Notes: generated by a model not told the origin, from the letters alone. Counted from the stretch's first letter, positions 21,916 through 36,054 are shown. The stretch is DNA of 64,000 nucleotides from Asterias amurensis (GCF_032118995.1 NC_092669.1:12634335-12698334); one strand, 5' to 3'. Made by a program: numbers and translations.

Positions 21916-24576
21916 TTACACCTTGTTATAAATCTTCACTGAATTGACATCTGCCACTGCAAGCTGCTGACCATCTGATGTCAATGAGATTCCACATGGG
22001 TCATACAGACCCTGAGCAATACAGCTGAGAAATCTACCCTGAGTGTCATACTGATGAATATGACCAGTCTTCCAATCCCCATTGCTCACTGCAATGTAGA
22101 TAGCTGAGCTATCACAGCATACACCTTTGCAGGATCTAACTTGTTGACTATTGATCTTTGGATTAATGCTGAATAATAAAGTACCAGTGACTTCAACAAT
22201 GTATACTTGTTGTTTCCCCCAATCACTGACTACAACTCTGTCCTTGCTGTCAATGGCCAAGAAGCAAGGTTTAGTCTGAACTGAAACGGTGTCAATGAGT
22301 GAACCATCACTGGATCTGTGTTTAGTAATAACTGACCTCCCCACATCCCCGACAATGATTGATGTATCCTTCATGATTGCTACACTGCGGAGCTCTACTG
22401 ATGTCTTGCCCACTTCACTATGAGGCACTGTGTGGAATTCAAACATCTTGGTGCCATTCCTATTGTACATCTTGACAGAGTTGGTCCTATCTAAAATCAC
22501 TAACTGATTCTTGAATGCAGCAACAGCCCAAGGGTCTGGAAAACAAAAGAACAAATGGATAGGACCCAATATAATGAAAGATGATTCATTTGCAAATTAC
22601 AATGTACTTTATATTATTTTGATTTTTGTACAAATACAAAGAGATGATTTAAAAAAATGTTTCCTGTGTTGTAAAAGCTCTTTGAAAGTTGCTTCCAATT
22701 CAACTGTATACATGTACAGTCTGACAGTGTCAATAACAACAATTTCTACTGATCAAGAAAGACATTGTACTGAATTCATTCTTTTTAACCTTTTTTCAGA
22801 TTTTACCTAAATTGCAATACTTATTGATATTTATTTTAATCATTTTGTATATATTTCCTTTGTTGGTGTTGGATAGAGGAATGTCAATTATTGAGAATGA
22901 CTGCAGCAGAGTGGATTTAGTGATCATGCAGCGGATGAATGTAGTCCTAGTCTACAAGGTACAGGGAAATATCAATAACCATTCAATTTCATGACATACA
23001 GTTTGACTACCATGGAAACCTTGTATTGATCACAACCAATGCTGTGATGTTTAAACATTTTAATAATTGACTTGAGTGGAGAACTACAAACAATGTTTGG
23101 TAAATATTCTCAGATTTGTTTGTGGTATTGGATTGGAACAAATCCTTATTTTAATGGAATACTCTTTGACTGTCAACCTGAAAACTAATCATTCAAGAGC
23201 ACTTTTTGCTAAGTTTTATCTGAGATTTACAACAGTATACCTCTGACTAAAATAATTGTAGGGAACTTACTGCTTGATAGTGGGATAGATTTCTTCTGGT
23301 GTCCCGTAGTGTCGTAGATTACCACTGTGCTATTATAGTATTCTGCAACTGCCATCTCAACCCCAGGTACAGCATGTACAGAGGCATCAATATCAAAAGC
23401 CCCATTGATTCCTTCACCATACTTCAAACAAAGCTCCCACTTTGGCTCCTTCGTAGGCTCCTTCATAGGCTCCTTCATACTCAGATTACCCAGGGAGATG
23501 TCACAAACCCCTGGATTGAATCCCAGATCGTCCAGGGTCAAATCTATCTTTGGTTGATTTTGATCTCTGAGTGATTTCAAGTCCTTACTGATTGTTGGAT
23601 AGCTTGCAAGGAAGTCAGGCACTGATGAATTGGTGCTGACATCTTTGGCAGTCTGCAGTGAATGCTTTATTTGCTGTGAGTTTAGACTCACTGTTTGCTC
23701 AAATTCCTCCAATTTCTTGTTCCGATCTTTAAGGATAGTTTTTATTTCATCCATGATGCGACTCTCTTGAGCTGTTACCTCAGCCCTGATCTCATCAGCT
23801 CTGTTCTTCACCTCTGCCATGGTTCTCTTAGCTGCAATGTTTAGGTTGTCTTTCATTGTTGAGGCAGTTGCTTGAGATTGATCAAGGTTCTTCAGGGTTT
23901 CTTCAAGGGGAGTAAATAGTTGAGCCAATGACTGTTTATATGTGGATGAGGCTTGGTTGCAGTCAATATACTCATGTTGTGGATTACGGTGATCGATGAC
24001 GGTACAAGCTTGGCAAATCATCATATTACATGTTTTGCAATAAAACCACATCACTTCACCTTCATGAGTTTGGCATTCTGGATGGCGTTTTGGTTTTGTC
24101 TTTTTCATTGCAATCTTCCCTTCACTAATATCTTTCAAAGTCGCTACTGTATGGCTTGCCGATGCTGGAATTTGATTGTGTATTTCATTGCAGTTTGCAC
24201 AGATGATCATGAGGCAGTCACAACAGAAATACGTTGCTTCATTTTTCTCCTTGCATAATTTACAGACCAACTTGCTGTTTGCAGATAAGCTGACCTGCTC
24301 CAGTTGACCTGCAAGACCCGTTAAAATGAAGTTACTCTTGAAATCTTCAACACCCGTCTCAGGAAGTTGTGTCTCCTTTCGACACAAAGGACAAATAAGC
24401 ATCTTTGCATCTTTGTAGTTGGTAGTGTGATATTCAAGTAAACAGTGTTTACAGAAACTGTGAAGACAGTCTAGTAGTTTGGGTTCCGTGTACTCCTCGT
24501 GACAAATACTGCACTCCAGATAATCCTTTCTGATTTTCTCTAGAGCTGAACCTTGTGATGGTTTAGAATATGCCAT
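21916..24576 (-). CDS. TN3: TRIM-NHL E3 ubiquitin ligase, 641 aa
   Basis: Exons 23,271-24,576 and 21,916-22,535 give 641 residues, the longest of the set. Start MAYSKPS after acceptor ATTCAG. First B-box haplotype (IPASASHTVATLKDI, SEGKIAMKKTK). Linker MKEPMKEPTKEP. Blade 1 has a three-residue insertion (ASVHAVPGVEMAV) and the unusual AEYYNST site. Other surface sites: N-P-W, V-ELR-S, KPCF, the loop SDWGKQQ, AVSNGDWKTG, YDPCG and ADVNS. The second exon diverges most from its neighbours at exactly these places. Confidence 0.92.
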
Positions 24577-24671
24577 TTTGATCTGAATAAAAAAAAGCAC
24601 AACTAACAAACTAATTAATCAAATATTATAAATCGCAAGGGAATCTGGCTAGGTAAATTTTAAATGATATG

Positions 24672-24877
24672 GGTTGAACAAATAAAATTGGACCAAAGTG
24701 GGACTTGAACCAGCGACCTCCGGAACAACGTGCCAGCGCTCTACCAACTGAGCTATCTAGCCAACATAGAGTGACAAACAACACATGGCCTATAGCTCAG
24801 TTGGTAGAGCGCCAGCACATATTATCTGGAGGCCGTTGGTTCAAGTCACACTCAAGTAAATTTGTCTTGGTTCAACC
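24672..24877. repeat. tRNA-like foldback element in TN3 intron 1
   Basis: GGTTGAACAAA left end and TTGGTTCAACC right end. The minus module has GGTTCAAGTCCCAC and the plus module TATAGCTCAGTTGGTAGAGC with GGTTCAAGTCACAC. Confidence 0.8.
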
Positions 24878-25451
24878 TCAAATAAAAAGAATTAACACTC
24901 AGTTTGCACAAACAGCTGTTGCTATTCTACATCAAATTGAACCATGCATCGTACATTAAATGGGAATGTAATAAAACATTAACATTCTAAGTGAAAATGA
25001 AGATTTCTTTGATGTAGCATTTTGCAATCAGCTTTTAAGCATCCATAAGTATCCATTTAGTCAATTAAATAATAATTCATTACCAATGGGTGGGACTCTT
25101 TGGTTCAGCACTGAATATTGGGGATGCCAAATGTTATAAAAATATGAACTAGCGAAATCAAGTTCTTCGGATTAAATAGTTGAAAACACTAAGGTGCAAG
25201 TATTTTACAATATTTTGTTACAAATAGTTATTTTTGTCTAACACTTTTAGCATAAAAATAATTTTTGTCTCACTGAGATTTTTTTTTGCGACTTTGTTTT
25301 ACTATATTTCTCAAAAACTACAACATCTCAGCGAGCATAAAATTATGTACTGCACAAATTAAGTGGTATTGGTATACAATCTTAGGCCTGTTTTAAATTA
25401 AGCTGGCAAAGTATTTGAGCATAAATGAATCAGATTGTGATCTGTACTCAC

Positions 25452-25555
25452 CTAAGCACTTAGTACTGTTGGAAAAGATGTCCAAGATACGTCTGCAATC
25501 TTGTCAGTGTCAGGATGTTCACTGAGTTTACACCAGTCTTATTTCCTGGTAGAAC
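25452..25555 (-). promoter_or_regulatory. TN3 noncoding first exon and presumed core promoter
   Basis: Donor CTTAG/GTGAGT at 25,452, then TCAGTGAAC (about 25,517-25,525) and GGAAATAAGACTGG upstream. Nearly identical to TN1 over more than 2 kb further upstream. Confidence 0.5.
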
Positions 25556-26794
25556 GCAGGATTATGTCGCAACAAATACAGTCACAAAAACACCTACGTA
25601 GCAAGTTTGTACTATGTACTGTGCAGGGTGTGTCCACAGTTACTGGATTAATACATATTACATGTACAGGTACAACTTTGGTAATGCAGTACTGTACATT
25701 GTGTATGTTGACAATGAATTTCAGTGTCAAAGGTCATGGAGCTAGCGATACCGCATGACTGTGTGTTGTCTGAGCTGTTATCAATGAACTTGGCAGTGTA
25801 CATGGTGTACTGTAAACAACTCCATGAGTGCACAATACGATACATACATAGAGTGATGAAGTTGTAAAGAGCGATATAGAAATAGGTTATTATATAATAT
25901 TACTACCGTCTACAGTATGAAAGGTCTGGACCCAATTTCATAGAGCTGCTAAGCACAATTAAATTTCTTCTCTGGTAAAAACAGGATTACCAACCAAATT
26001 TTCATTTGTTGCATTGCTTGATACTTAGCTGTTTGCTAAATCCTGAAAATCTTGGGGAAATTTGGTTTGTAATCCTGTTTTTAACAAGGAAGAAATTTCA
26101 TGCTAAGCAAATGTTTGTGCTTACAGGCTTTATGAAATAGGGCCCTGTATGCTACGGGAAATGAAACAGCACACAGGTGCACTTTCGTATTTTATTTCAA
26201 GTCAGATTATAAAAAAACATGACTTGTCTCAAAACATTTTGTGATGAAATCACAGCAACTAAAATAAAAATGTACACCCAATTGGTGCTAAGCACAAGCT
26301 CATTTTATGCTAGAGTCCCATAGCAAGTTGTGCTAAGCAAAATTTCACGTTAATTACAGAATCTAGAAGTATATAACCAACTTATTGACGCAGACTAAAC
26401 ATTTAAAGAATACTGTCATGATCAAACATTGTAAATGTATGGAATTATGAACTTTAAAAAATGATTTGGGGTTGAAAAAAGGCAAATTGTCTAGAGTGGG
26501 ACTCAAACCAACGACCTCCAGATTTATGCCGGCGCTCTACCGACTGAGTGAGCTAGTCTATGTTGGCGGTCTTCCTATATTATCAGTTTCTTTGTTCAGG
26601 GGTACCACTCGTTCCAGCTTTTATAAAAGGCCACAAGATTTATACACAAGGCACACATACCAAGTTTGTACAATTGGAAAATACCTCTTGGCTCAGAGCA
26701 GTTTTTACAAGACAAGGAAATTGAATAAGGAAGAGAGATGTGGAATAAATCTTCACATGACAAGAAATAACAATAGAGTAGGAATCATCTCCAG

Positions 26795-27305
26795 ATTTAT
26801 TGACAATGTCTAAAGTTGAGAGTACAATAAAAGACAGATATAGCATTCATCCAAACAAGTCTACATGAGCAAAAATCAACTGCAATGACAATCTTGATTT
26901 ATTGACAATGTCTAAAGTTGAGAGTACAATAAAAGACAGATATAGCATTCATCCAAACCAAGTCTACATGAGCAAAAATCAACTGCAATGACAATCTTGA
27001 TTTATTGACAATGTCTAAAGTTGAGAGTACAATAAAAGACAGATATAGCATTCATCCAAACAAGTCTACATGAGCAATAATAAACTGCAATGTCAATCTT
27101 GATTTATTGACAATGTCTAAAGTTGGGAGTACAATAAGAGACAGATATAGCATTCATCTAAACAAGTCTACATGAGCAATAATAAACTGCAATGTCAATC
27201 TTGATTTATTGACAATGTCTAAAGTTGGGAGTACAATAAGAGAAAGATTTAGCATTCATCTAAACAAGTCTACATGAGCAATAATCAACTGCAATGTCAA
27301 TCTTG
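26795..27305. repeat. 103-bp minisatellite, about 5 copies
   Basis: Five tandem monomers beginning GATTTATTGACAATGTCTAA at roughly 26,795, 26,897, 26,999, 27,101 and 27,203. The first three are TTGAGAGTACAATAAAAGAC type and the last two TTGGGAGTACAATAAGAG type, which shows the array grew by local copying. Confidence 0.85.
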
Positions 27306-28202
27306 GTTACACATACAGATCAAACTTACTCCAAAAACTACAATTCACCTACATTAGCAAATTGTGCAAATAATGATTTAAAATCATGGACAAAATAATT
27401 CTGTTGCAAGTCTCCTGAAACCCTCATAAACAACATAAAAAGTACAAAATTGAAAGTTGGGATTATAAAAACAGAGAAGTACCATTAAATAAACTGACAC
27501 GAGCAATAATCAACTGCAATGTCAATCTTGGTTATATAGTCCTACAGATCAAACTTACTCCAAAAACCACAATTCAACTACTTTACAGTCAAGTTAGTCT
27601 GTGCAAACAATGATTTGAAATCATAGACAAAATGATTTCTGTTGCAAGAGTCTCCCAGGTCCCTCCCATACAACAACAAATGTACACAAAGGAAAGTTTG
27701 GAAATATAAAAAACAGAGAAGTACCATCAAATAAATTTCCATAAAACTACAATTCACCTACTTTACAGTCTAGTTCTTCCTCCATGGTCTGTGCAAACAA
27801 TGATTTGAAATATGGGCAAAATTATTTCTGTTGTAGGGGTTTCCTGAAACCGCCCCAAACAACAACAAAAAGTACAAAAAGGAATGCTTAGGAGAAATGG
27901 CCAATTAGCATGAAATCAAATAGCCACTTTCAACTGTGTTTTAAATAGCTTTTATGAATGCACAAAGATATTGGGCCATCTGGGTCACAAGAAAATAGTA
28001 AAAAACATGAATGATGCCAAATATAAATGAGCAAAACGCTCACCGAGCAATAAACTCCAGACAGGAAATTAGTTTTATTTATTTCTAATCAAATGCGACA
28101 TTTCAGACATAAATATTTCAAGGGATGTTTTCTGCCATCACCATCATTAGATCGTGTAAGTTTTATGTCAATCTGTAATCTGAGCAATTCTGTAATGTTC
28201 CT

Positions 28203-28622
28203 TTAAACGCCCTGGACACAATTGGTAATTACTCAAAATAATTGTTAGCATAAAAACTTACTTTGTAATGAGCAATAGTATGAGACATGGTGAGAAACAG
28301 CTCCCTCTGAAGTAGGTAGTTTATGAGAAAGAAGTAATTTCTCACTAAAAGATTTGAATTGAAATCAAGACCTCGGCTAAGGTCTCGAAATCAAGCATCT
28401 AAAAGCACTTAACTTGTGAGACGAAGTTGTGTGCATTTAGATGGTTGATTTTGAGAAATCAATTCATGGAAAATTACTTCTTTCTGGAAAACTATGGCAC
28501 TTCAGAGGGAGCCGTTTCTCACAATGTTTTATACTATTAACCTCTCCTCATTACTCGTTACAAAGTCAGGTTTATGCTAACAATTATTTTGAGTATTTAC
28601 CAATAGTGTCCACTGCCTTTAA
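28203..28622. mobile_element. MITE 'A', nearly complete
   Basis: TTAA-ACGCCCTGGACACAATTGG to ACCAATAGTGTCCACTGCC-TTTAA, with the mirrored GACCTCGGCTAAGGTC centre. Confidence 0.75.
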
Positions 28623-29046
28623 ACTTCATAGAATGCTTCTCTTATCAAAAGAAAAAGGTTGCAATACTTAATGAACAACCCCATAAGGTAATAATCAACC
28701 CTTTGCATGCTTCTATTTCTTGCAAATACTATTTACTGCCCAAGGGAATGTTTTTACAAAACCACTTGAAATCGACAAGCCTGTATTCAAGATATTTTTT
28801 TCTCAAACCATTATTTTACTGCAAAATGCAAAATAAATAAAAAATACAGAGTTGATTTGCAACAAAATATTACAGAATTGATCCACTCAATGTCATAATA
28901 TTGAGAATTGAAATTGAGTGGTTATTAGCACTTTTTAGTGAAATATCAATTTGCATAATTTTGTGATTTAATTTGATTGACATATTTTGGTGGTCAGTTC
29001 AATCCATGAGACAGTATTTGACCAGTATCATCATTATTAGATAAGA

Positions 29047-31691
29047 TTACACCTTGTTATAAATCTTCACTGATTGGTCATCTGCCAGTGCAAGCTGCTG
29101 ACCATCTGATGTCAATGAGATTCCACATGGGTTGTACAGACCCTGAGCAATACAGCTGAGAAATCTACCCTGAGTGTCATACTGATGAATATGACCAGTG
29201 TTGGAATTGCACACTGCAATGTAGATAGCTGAGCTGTCACAGCATACACCTCTGCAGGATTCAACTGGTTGACTATTGATCTTTGGATTGATGCTGAATA
29301 ATAAAGTACCAGTGACTTCAACAATGTCTACTTGTTGTCTGTCCCCACCACTGACTACAGCTCTGTCCTTGCTGTCAATGGCCAAGTACCAAGGTTTAGT
29401 CTGAACTGAAACAGTGTGGATGAGTGAACCATCACTGGATCTGTGTTTAGTTATAACTGACCTCCCCAAATCCCCCACAATGATTGATGTATCCTTCATG
29501 ACTACTACACTGTGGATGTCTACTGTAGTCTTGCCCACTTCACTATGAGGCACTGTGTGGAATTCAAACATCTTAGTGCCATTCCTATTGTACATCTTGA
29601 CAGAGTTGGTCCTATCTACAATCACTAACTGATTATGGAATGCAGCAACAGCCCAAGGGTCTGGAAAACAAAAGAACAAATGGATAGGACCCAATATAAT
29701 GAATGATGATTCATTTGTAAACCACAATGTACTTTACATTATTTTGATTTTTGTACAAATACAAAGATTTTTTTATTTTAATGTTTCCTGTGTTGTAAAA
29801 GCTCTTTGAAAGTTGCTTTCAATTCAACTGTATACATGTACAGTCTGACAGTGTCAATAACAACAATTTCTACTGATCAAGAAAGAAATTGTACTGAATT
29901 CATTCTTTTTAACCTTTTTTTCAGATTTAACCTAAATTGCAATACTTATTGATATTTATTTTAATCATTTTGTATAAATTTCCTTTGTTGGTGTTGGATA
30001 GAGGAATGTCAATTATTGAGAATGACACCAGCAGAGGGGATTTAGTGATCATGCAGCAGATGAATGTAGTCCTAGTCTACAAGGTTAAGTAAAATATCAA
30101 TAACCATTCAATTTAATGACATACAGTTTGACTACCATGGAAACCTTGTATTGATCACAACCAATGCTGTGATGTTTAAACATTTTAATGATTGACTTGA
30201 GTGGAGAATTGCAAACAATGTTTGGTAAATATTCTCAGATTTGTTTGTGGTATTGGATTGGAACAAATCCTTATTTTAATGGAATACTCTTTGACTGTCA
30301 ACCTGAAACTAATCATTCAAGAGTACTTTTTGCGAAGTTTTATCTGAGATTTACATCAATATACCTCTAATTAAAAGATTTGTAGGGAACTTACGGGTTG
30401 ATGTGATAGATTTCTTCTGGTGTCCCTTAGTGTCGTAGATTACCACTCTGTTATTCTGGAAGTCTGCCACTGCCATCTCAACCCCAGGTACAGAGGCATC
30501 AATACCCCAAGCCCCATTGATTCCTTTACCAAACTCCAAACAAAGCTCCCACTTTGGCTCCTTCGTAGGCTCCTTCATAGGCTCCTTAATAATCAGATTA
30601 CCCAGGGAGATGTTACAAACCCCTGGATTGAATCTCAGATGGTCAAGGGTCAAATCTATCTTGGGTTGATTTTGATCTCCAAGTAGTTTCAAGTCCTTAC
30701 TGATTGTTGGATAGCTTGCAAGGAAGTCAGCCACTGATGAATTGGTGCTGACATCTTTGGCAGTCTGCAGTGAATGCTTTATTTGCTGTGAGTTTAGACT
30801 CACTGTTTGCTCAAAATCCTCCAATTTCTTGTTCCGATCTTTAAGGATAGTTTTTATTTCATCCATGATGCGACTCTCTTGAGCTGTTACCTCAGCCCTG
30901 ATCTCATCCGCTCTGTTCTTCACCTCTGCCATGGTTCTCTTAGCTGCGATGTTGAGGTTGTCTTTCATTGTTGAGGCAGTTGCTTGAGATTGATCAAGCT
31001 TCTTCAGGATTTCTTCAAGGGGAGTAAAGAGTTGAGCTAATGACTGTTTATATGTGGATGAGGCTTGGTTGCAGTCAATATACTCATGTTGTGGATTACG
31101 GTGATCGATGACAGTACAAGCTTGGCAAATCATCATATCACATGTTTTGCAATAAAACCACATGACTTCACCTTCATGAGTTTGGCATTCTGGTTGACGC
31201 TTTTTGCGTCTTCTCCCTTTTTGTTCAATCTTTCCATCAACAAAGTCTTTGAATGTTACTACTGTGTGGCTAAGTAGTGAAGGAATTTTCTGGTGCAATT
31301 CTGTGCAGTTTGCACAGATGATCATAGGGCAGTCACAACAGAAATATGTTGCTTCATTTTTCTCCTTGCATAATTTACAGACCAACTTGCTGTTTGCAGA
31401 TAAGCTGACCTGCTCCAGTTGACCTGCAAGACCCGTTAAAATGAAGTTACTCTTGAAATCTTCAACACCCGTCTCAGGAAGTTGTGTCTCCTTTCGACAC
31501 AAAGGACAAATAAGCATCTTTGCATCTTTGTAGTTGGTAGTCTGATATTCAAGTAAGCAGTGTTTACAGAAGCTGTGAAGACAGTCTAGTAGTTTGGGTT
31601 CCGTGTACTCCTCGTGACAAATACTGCACTCCAGATAATCCTTTCGGATTTTCTCTAGAGCTGAACCTTGCGATGGTTTAGAAAATGCCAT
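29047..31691 (-). CDS. TN4: TRIM-NHL E3 ubiquitin ligase, 636 aa
   Basis: Exons 30,395-31,691 and 29,047-29,660 give 636 residues. Up to the linker it is nearly the same protein as TN2 (second B-box haplotype IPSLLSHTVVTFKDF, KIEQKGRRRKKRQ; FTPLEEILKKLDQ), yet the NHL second exon differs at most surface sites: H-P-W, V-DIH-S with private TTV and SVVVMKD, GDLGR, KPWY, the loop GGDRQQ, AVCNSNTG (one residue shorter), YNPCG and LADDQS. Also private: SLIHTVSV instead of SLIDTVSV and DRAVVSG. Blade 1 matches TN2 at DFQNNR but has LEFGKG. Confidence 0.92.
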
Positions 31692-31792
31692 TTTGATCTG
31701 AATAAAAAAAAGCACAATTAAAAAATTTATTAATCAAATATTAGAAACTTCAAGGGACGTCAATCTGACTCGGTAAATTTAAAATGATATGG

Positions 31793-31999
31793 AGGTTGAA
31801 CAAAAAAAATTGAACTAAAGTGGGACTCGAACCAGCGACCTTCGAAGTAGCGTGCCGACGCTCTACCAACTGACCTATCTAGCCAACATAGAGAGACATA
31901 CAACACATGGCTTATAGCTCAGTTGGTAGAGCACCAGCACATATTATCTGGAGACCGTTGGTTCAAGTCCCACTCCAGTAAATGTTTCTTTGTTCAACC
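31793..31999. repeat. tRNA-like foldback element in TN4 intron 1
   Basis: GGTTGAACAAA / TTTGTTCAACC ends. The plus module has the best box matches of the seven: TATAGCTCAGTTGGTAGAGC and GGTTCAAGTCCCAC. Confidence 0.8.
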
Positions 32000-32572
32000 T
32001 CAAATAAAAAGACTTAACATTCAGTTTGCACAAACAGCTGTTGCTGTTCTACATCAAATTGTACCATGCATCATACATTAATGGAAATGTAATGAAACAT
32101 TAACATTCTATGTAAACATGAAGATTTCTTTGATGTAGTATTTTTCAATCAGCTTTTAAGCAACCATTTAAGTCAATTACAAATAATTTATTACCAATGG
32201 GTGGGACTCTTTGGTTCAGCACTGAATATTGGGGATGCCAAATGACATAAAGAGAATGAGCGTAATCAAGTATTTCTGATTAAATAGTTGAGAACACTAC
32301 GGTGCAAGTATTTTACAACATTTTGTTACAAATAAGCGGATCTGCTGCACTTTCCTTGCAAATCTTAGTTATTTTTGTCTAGCAGTTTTAGCATAAAAAT
32401 AATTTTTGTCTCACTGAGATTATTTTTGTGACTTTGTTTAACTATCATTTCTCAAAAACTGCAACACCTAGGCGAGCACAAAGTAAGTGGTATTGGTATA
32501 CAATCTTAGGCCTGTTTTAAATTAAGCTGAAGTATTTTAGCAAAGTTGAATCAGTTTGTGATCTGTACTCAC

Positions 32573-32670
32573 CTAAGCACTTAGTACTGTTCAAAAGGAT
32601 GTCCAAGATACGTCTGCAATCCTGTCAGGATGTTCACTGAGTTAACAACAATCTCTTATTTCCTGGTAAA
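32573..32670 (-). promoter_or_regulatory. TN4 noncoding first exon and presumed core promoter
   Basis: Donor CTTAG/GTGAGT at 32,573, AACTCAGTGAAC and GGAAATAAGAGATTG upstream on the minus strand. Confidence 0.5.
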
Positions 32671-33875
32671 ATGCAGGATTCTATGGCAACAATTACAGTC
32701 ACAAAAACACCTACATAGCAAGTTTGTACTATGTACTGTGCAGGGTGTGTCCACAGTTGCTGGATCAACGTAAAACGTACAATATACTGCAGTACTGTAT
32801 GTTGACAATGAACTTCAGTGTCATAGGTCATGGAGCTAGCGATACTGCACGTCTGTTTGATGTCTGGGCTGTATTAACAATGAACTTGGCAGTGTACATG
32901 GTGTAAACAACTCCATGAGTACACAATACATACATAGAGTGATGAAGTTGTAAAGAGCGATATAGAAATAAGGTTATTATTATTATTCATAGAGCTGCTA
33001 AGCACAAAAAATTGCTAAGGTAAAAAATTTCTTGGTAAAAACAGGATTACCAACCAAATTTTCATTTGTTGCATATTGCTTGATACTCGTATTCAGCTGT
33101 TGTTTGCTAAATCCTGAAAATCATGTGAAAATTTGGTTGGTAATCCTGTTTTTAACAAGGAAAACTTTTCATGCTAAGCAAAATTTTGTGCTTACAGGCT
33201 TTATGAAATAGGGCCCTGTATGCTACGGGAAATGAAACAGCACACAGGTGCACTTTTGTATTTTATTTCAAGTCAGATATAAAAAAACATGACTTGTCTC
33301 AAAACATTTTGTGATGAAATCACAGCAACTAAAATAAAAATGATACCAGAGTTCTTCTTTGCCCAATTGGTGCTAAGCACAAGTTCATTTTATGCTAGAG
33401 TCCCATAGCAAATTGTGCTGAGCAAAATTTCACGTTAATTATAGAATCTAGAAGTATATAACCAACTTATTGACTCAGAATTATCATTTAAAGAATACTG
33501 TCATGATCAAACATTGTAAATGTATGGAATTATGAACTTTAAAAAATGATTTGGGGTTGAAAAAAGGAAAATTGTCTAGAGTGGGACTCAAACCAACGAC
33601 CTCCAGATTTATGCCGGCGCTCTACCGACTGAGTGAGCTAGTCTATGTTGGCGGTCTTCCTATTTTATCAGTTTCTTTGTTCAGGGGTACCACTCGTTCC
33701 AGCTTTTATAAAAGGCCACAAGATTTATACACAAGGCACACATACCAAGTTTGTACAATTGGAAAATACCTCTTGGCTCAGAGCAGTTTTTACAAGACAA
33801 GGAAATTGAATAAGGAAGAGAGATGTGGAATAAATCTTCACATGACAAGAAATAACAATAGAGTAGGAATCATCT

Positions 33876-34185
33876 CCAGATTTATTGACAATGTCTAAAG
33901 TTGAGAGTACAATAAAAGACAGATATAGCATTCATCCAAACAAGTCTACATGAGCAAAAATCAACTGCAATGACAATCTTGATTTATTGACAATGTCTAA
34001 AGTTGAGAGTACAATAAAAGACAGATATAGCATTCATCCAAACAAGTCTACATGAGCAATAATAAACTGCAATGTCAATCTTGATTTATTGACAATGTCT
34101 AAAGTTGGGAGTACAATAAGAGACAGATATAGCATTCATCTAAACAAGTCTACATGAGCAATTAACTGCAATGTCAATCTTGGTT
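33876..34185. repeat. 103-bp minisatellite, about 3 copies
   Basis: Three monomers starting GATTTATTGACAATGTCTAA at roughly 33,876, 33,980 and 34,082. Confidence 0.8.
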
Positions 34186-35081
34186 ATATATACAGATCAA
34201 ACTTACTCCAAAAACTACAATTCACCTACATTAGCAAATTGTGCAAATAATGATTTAAAATCATGGACAAAATAATTATGTTGCAAGAGTCTCCTGAAAC
34301 CCTCATAAACAACAACAAAAGTACAAAATTGAAAGTTGGGATTATAAAAACAGAGAAGTACCATTAAATAAACTGACATGAGCAATAATCAACTGCAATG
34401 TCAATCTTGGTTATATAGTCCTACAGATCAAACTTACTCCAAAAACCACAATTCAACTACTTTACAGTCGAGTTAGTCTGTGCAAACAATGATTTGAAAT
34501 CATAGACAAAATGATTTCTGTTGCAAGAATCTCCCAGGTCCCTCCCATACAACAACAAATGTACACAAAGGAAAGTTTGGAAATATAAAAAACAGAGAAG
34601 TACCATCAAATAAATTTCCATAAAACTACAATTCACCTACTTTACAGTCTAGTTCTTCCTCCACGGTCTGTGCAAACAATGATTTGAAATATGGGCAAAA
34701 TTATTTCTGTTGTAGGGGTTTCCTGAAACCGTCCCAAACAACAACGAAAAGTACAAAAAGGAATGCTTAGGAGAAATGGTCAATTAGCATGAAATCAAAT
34801 AGCCACTTCCGACTGTGTTTTAAATAGCTTTTATGAATGCACAAAGATATTGGGCCATCTGGGTCACAAGAAAATAGTGAAAAACATGAATGATGCCAAA
34901 CATAAATGAGCAAAACGCTCACCGAGCAATAAACTCCAGACAGGAAATTAGTTTTATTTATTTCTAATCAAATGCGACATTTCAGACATAAATATTTCAA
35001 GGGATGTTTTCTGCCTTCACCATCATTAGGTCGTGTAAGTTTTATGTCAATCTGTAATCTGAGCAATTCTGTAATGTTCCT

Positions 35082-35451
35082 TTAAACGCCCTGGACACAA
35101 TTGGTAATTACTCAAAATAATTGTTAGCATAAAAACTTACTTTGTAATGAGCAATAGTATGAAACATGGTGAGAAACGGCTCTCTCTGAAGTAGGTAGTT
35201 TATGAGAAAGAAGTAATTTCTCACTAAAACATTTGAATTGAAATCAAGACCTCGGCTAAGGTCTCGAAATCAAGCATCTGAAAGCACACAACTTGTGAGG
35301 CAAGTTTTTTTTTTTCTTCCATTACTCTCTCGCAACTTCTACGAACAATTGGGTTCCAATTTTACAGGTTTGCTATTTTATGCCTATGTTGAGATACACC
35401 AATTGAGAAGACTGGTCTTTGACAATAACCAAGTGTGTCCAGTGCCTTTAA
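35082..35451. mobile_element. MITE 'A', TN5 flank
   Basis: Same sequence type as 7,225-7,593, including the right end CCAAGTGTGTCCAGTGCC-TTTAA and the C/T-rich tract with CCATTACTCTCTCGCAACTT. This supports TN1 and TN5 sharing one 3' flank. Confidence 0.75.
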
Positions 35452-36054
35452 ATGTGATGATAACAATAAAATAAACAATTCACATTATTTTAGCTGTTTA
35501 TGGCATTTTCATAATTGCTTACAACTTTTTCCAATAAGAAGAGGGGATTTTATTTACAAAGCAAATTATGGCAAAATATACAATAGTTAGTTTTATTACA
35601 TTTTGATGAGTAATGATTTTCAAAGCAACCCGTTGCATGCAATGTTAAACTTCATAGATTGCTTCCCTTATCAAAAGGAAAAGGTTGCACTACAAATGAA
35701 CAACCACATGTAATAATCAACCCTCTGCATGCTTCTATTTCTTGCAAATACTATTTACTGCCCGAGGGAATGTTTTTACAAAACCACTTATAATAGACAA
35801 GCCTGTATTCAAGATATTTTTTTTCTCAAAACAACATTTTACTGCAAAATGCAAAATAAATCAACAATTACAGTTGAATAGCAAACAAGTATTACAAAAT
35901 TTATCAACTCAATGTCATAATATTGAGAATTGGTTATAATATAAGAACTTTTTAGTGAACAATTTGCATATTTTGGGGATTTAATTTGATTGACATATTT
36001 TGATGGTCAGTCCAAACCATGAGACAGTATTTGACCAGTATCATCATTATTAGA

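Larger units (their letters stand above)
25556..29046. other. Spacer TN3 to TN4
   Basis: No gene seen. Closely follows the TN1-TN2 spacer: MITE C (25,928-26,147), half tRNA-like repeat (26,466-26,570), 103-bp minisatellite, MITE E right end, MITE A (28,203-28,622) and TN4 3' flank. It lacks MITE B at the position used beside TN2, TN3 and TN6. Confidence 0.6.
32671..36054. other. Spacer TN4 to TN5
   Basis: No gene seen. MITE C (about 32,987-33,218), half tRNA-like repeat (33,551-33,655), 103-bp minisatellite (33,876-34,185), AT-rich relics of the same repeat to about 34,800, MITE E right end, MITE A (35,082-35,451) and a 3' flank shared with TN1 rather than with TN2 or TN3. Confidence 0.6.
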
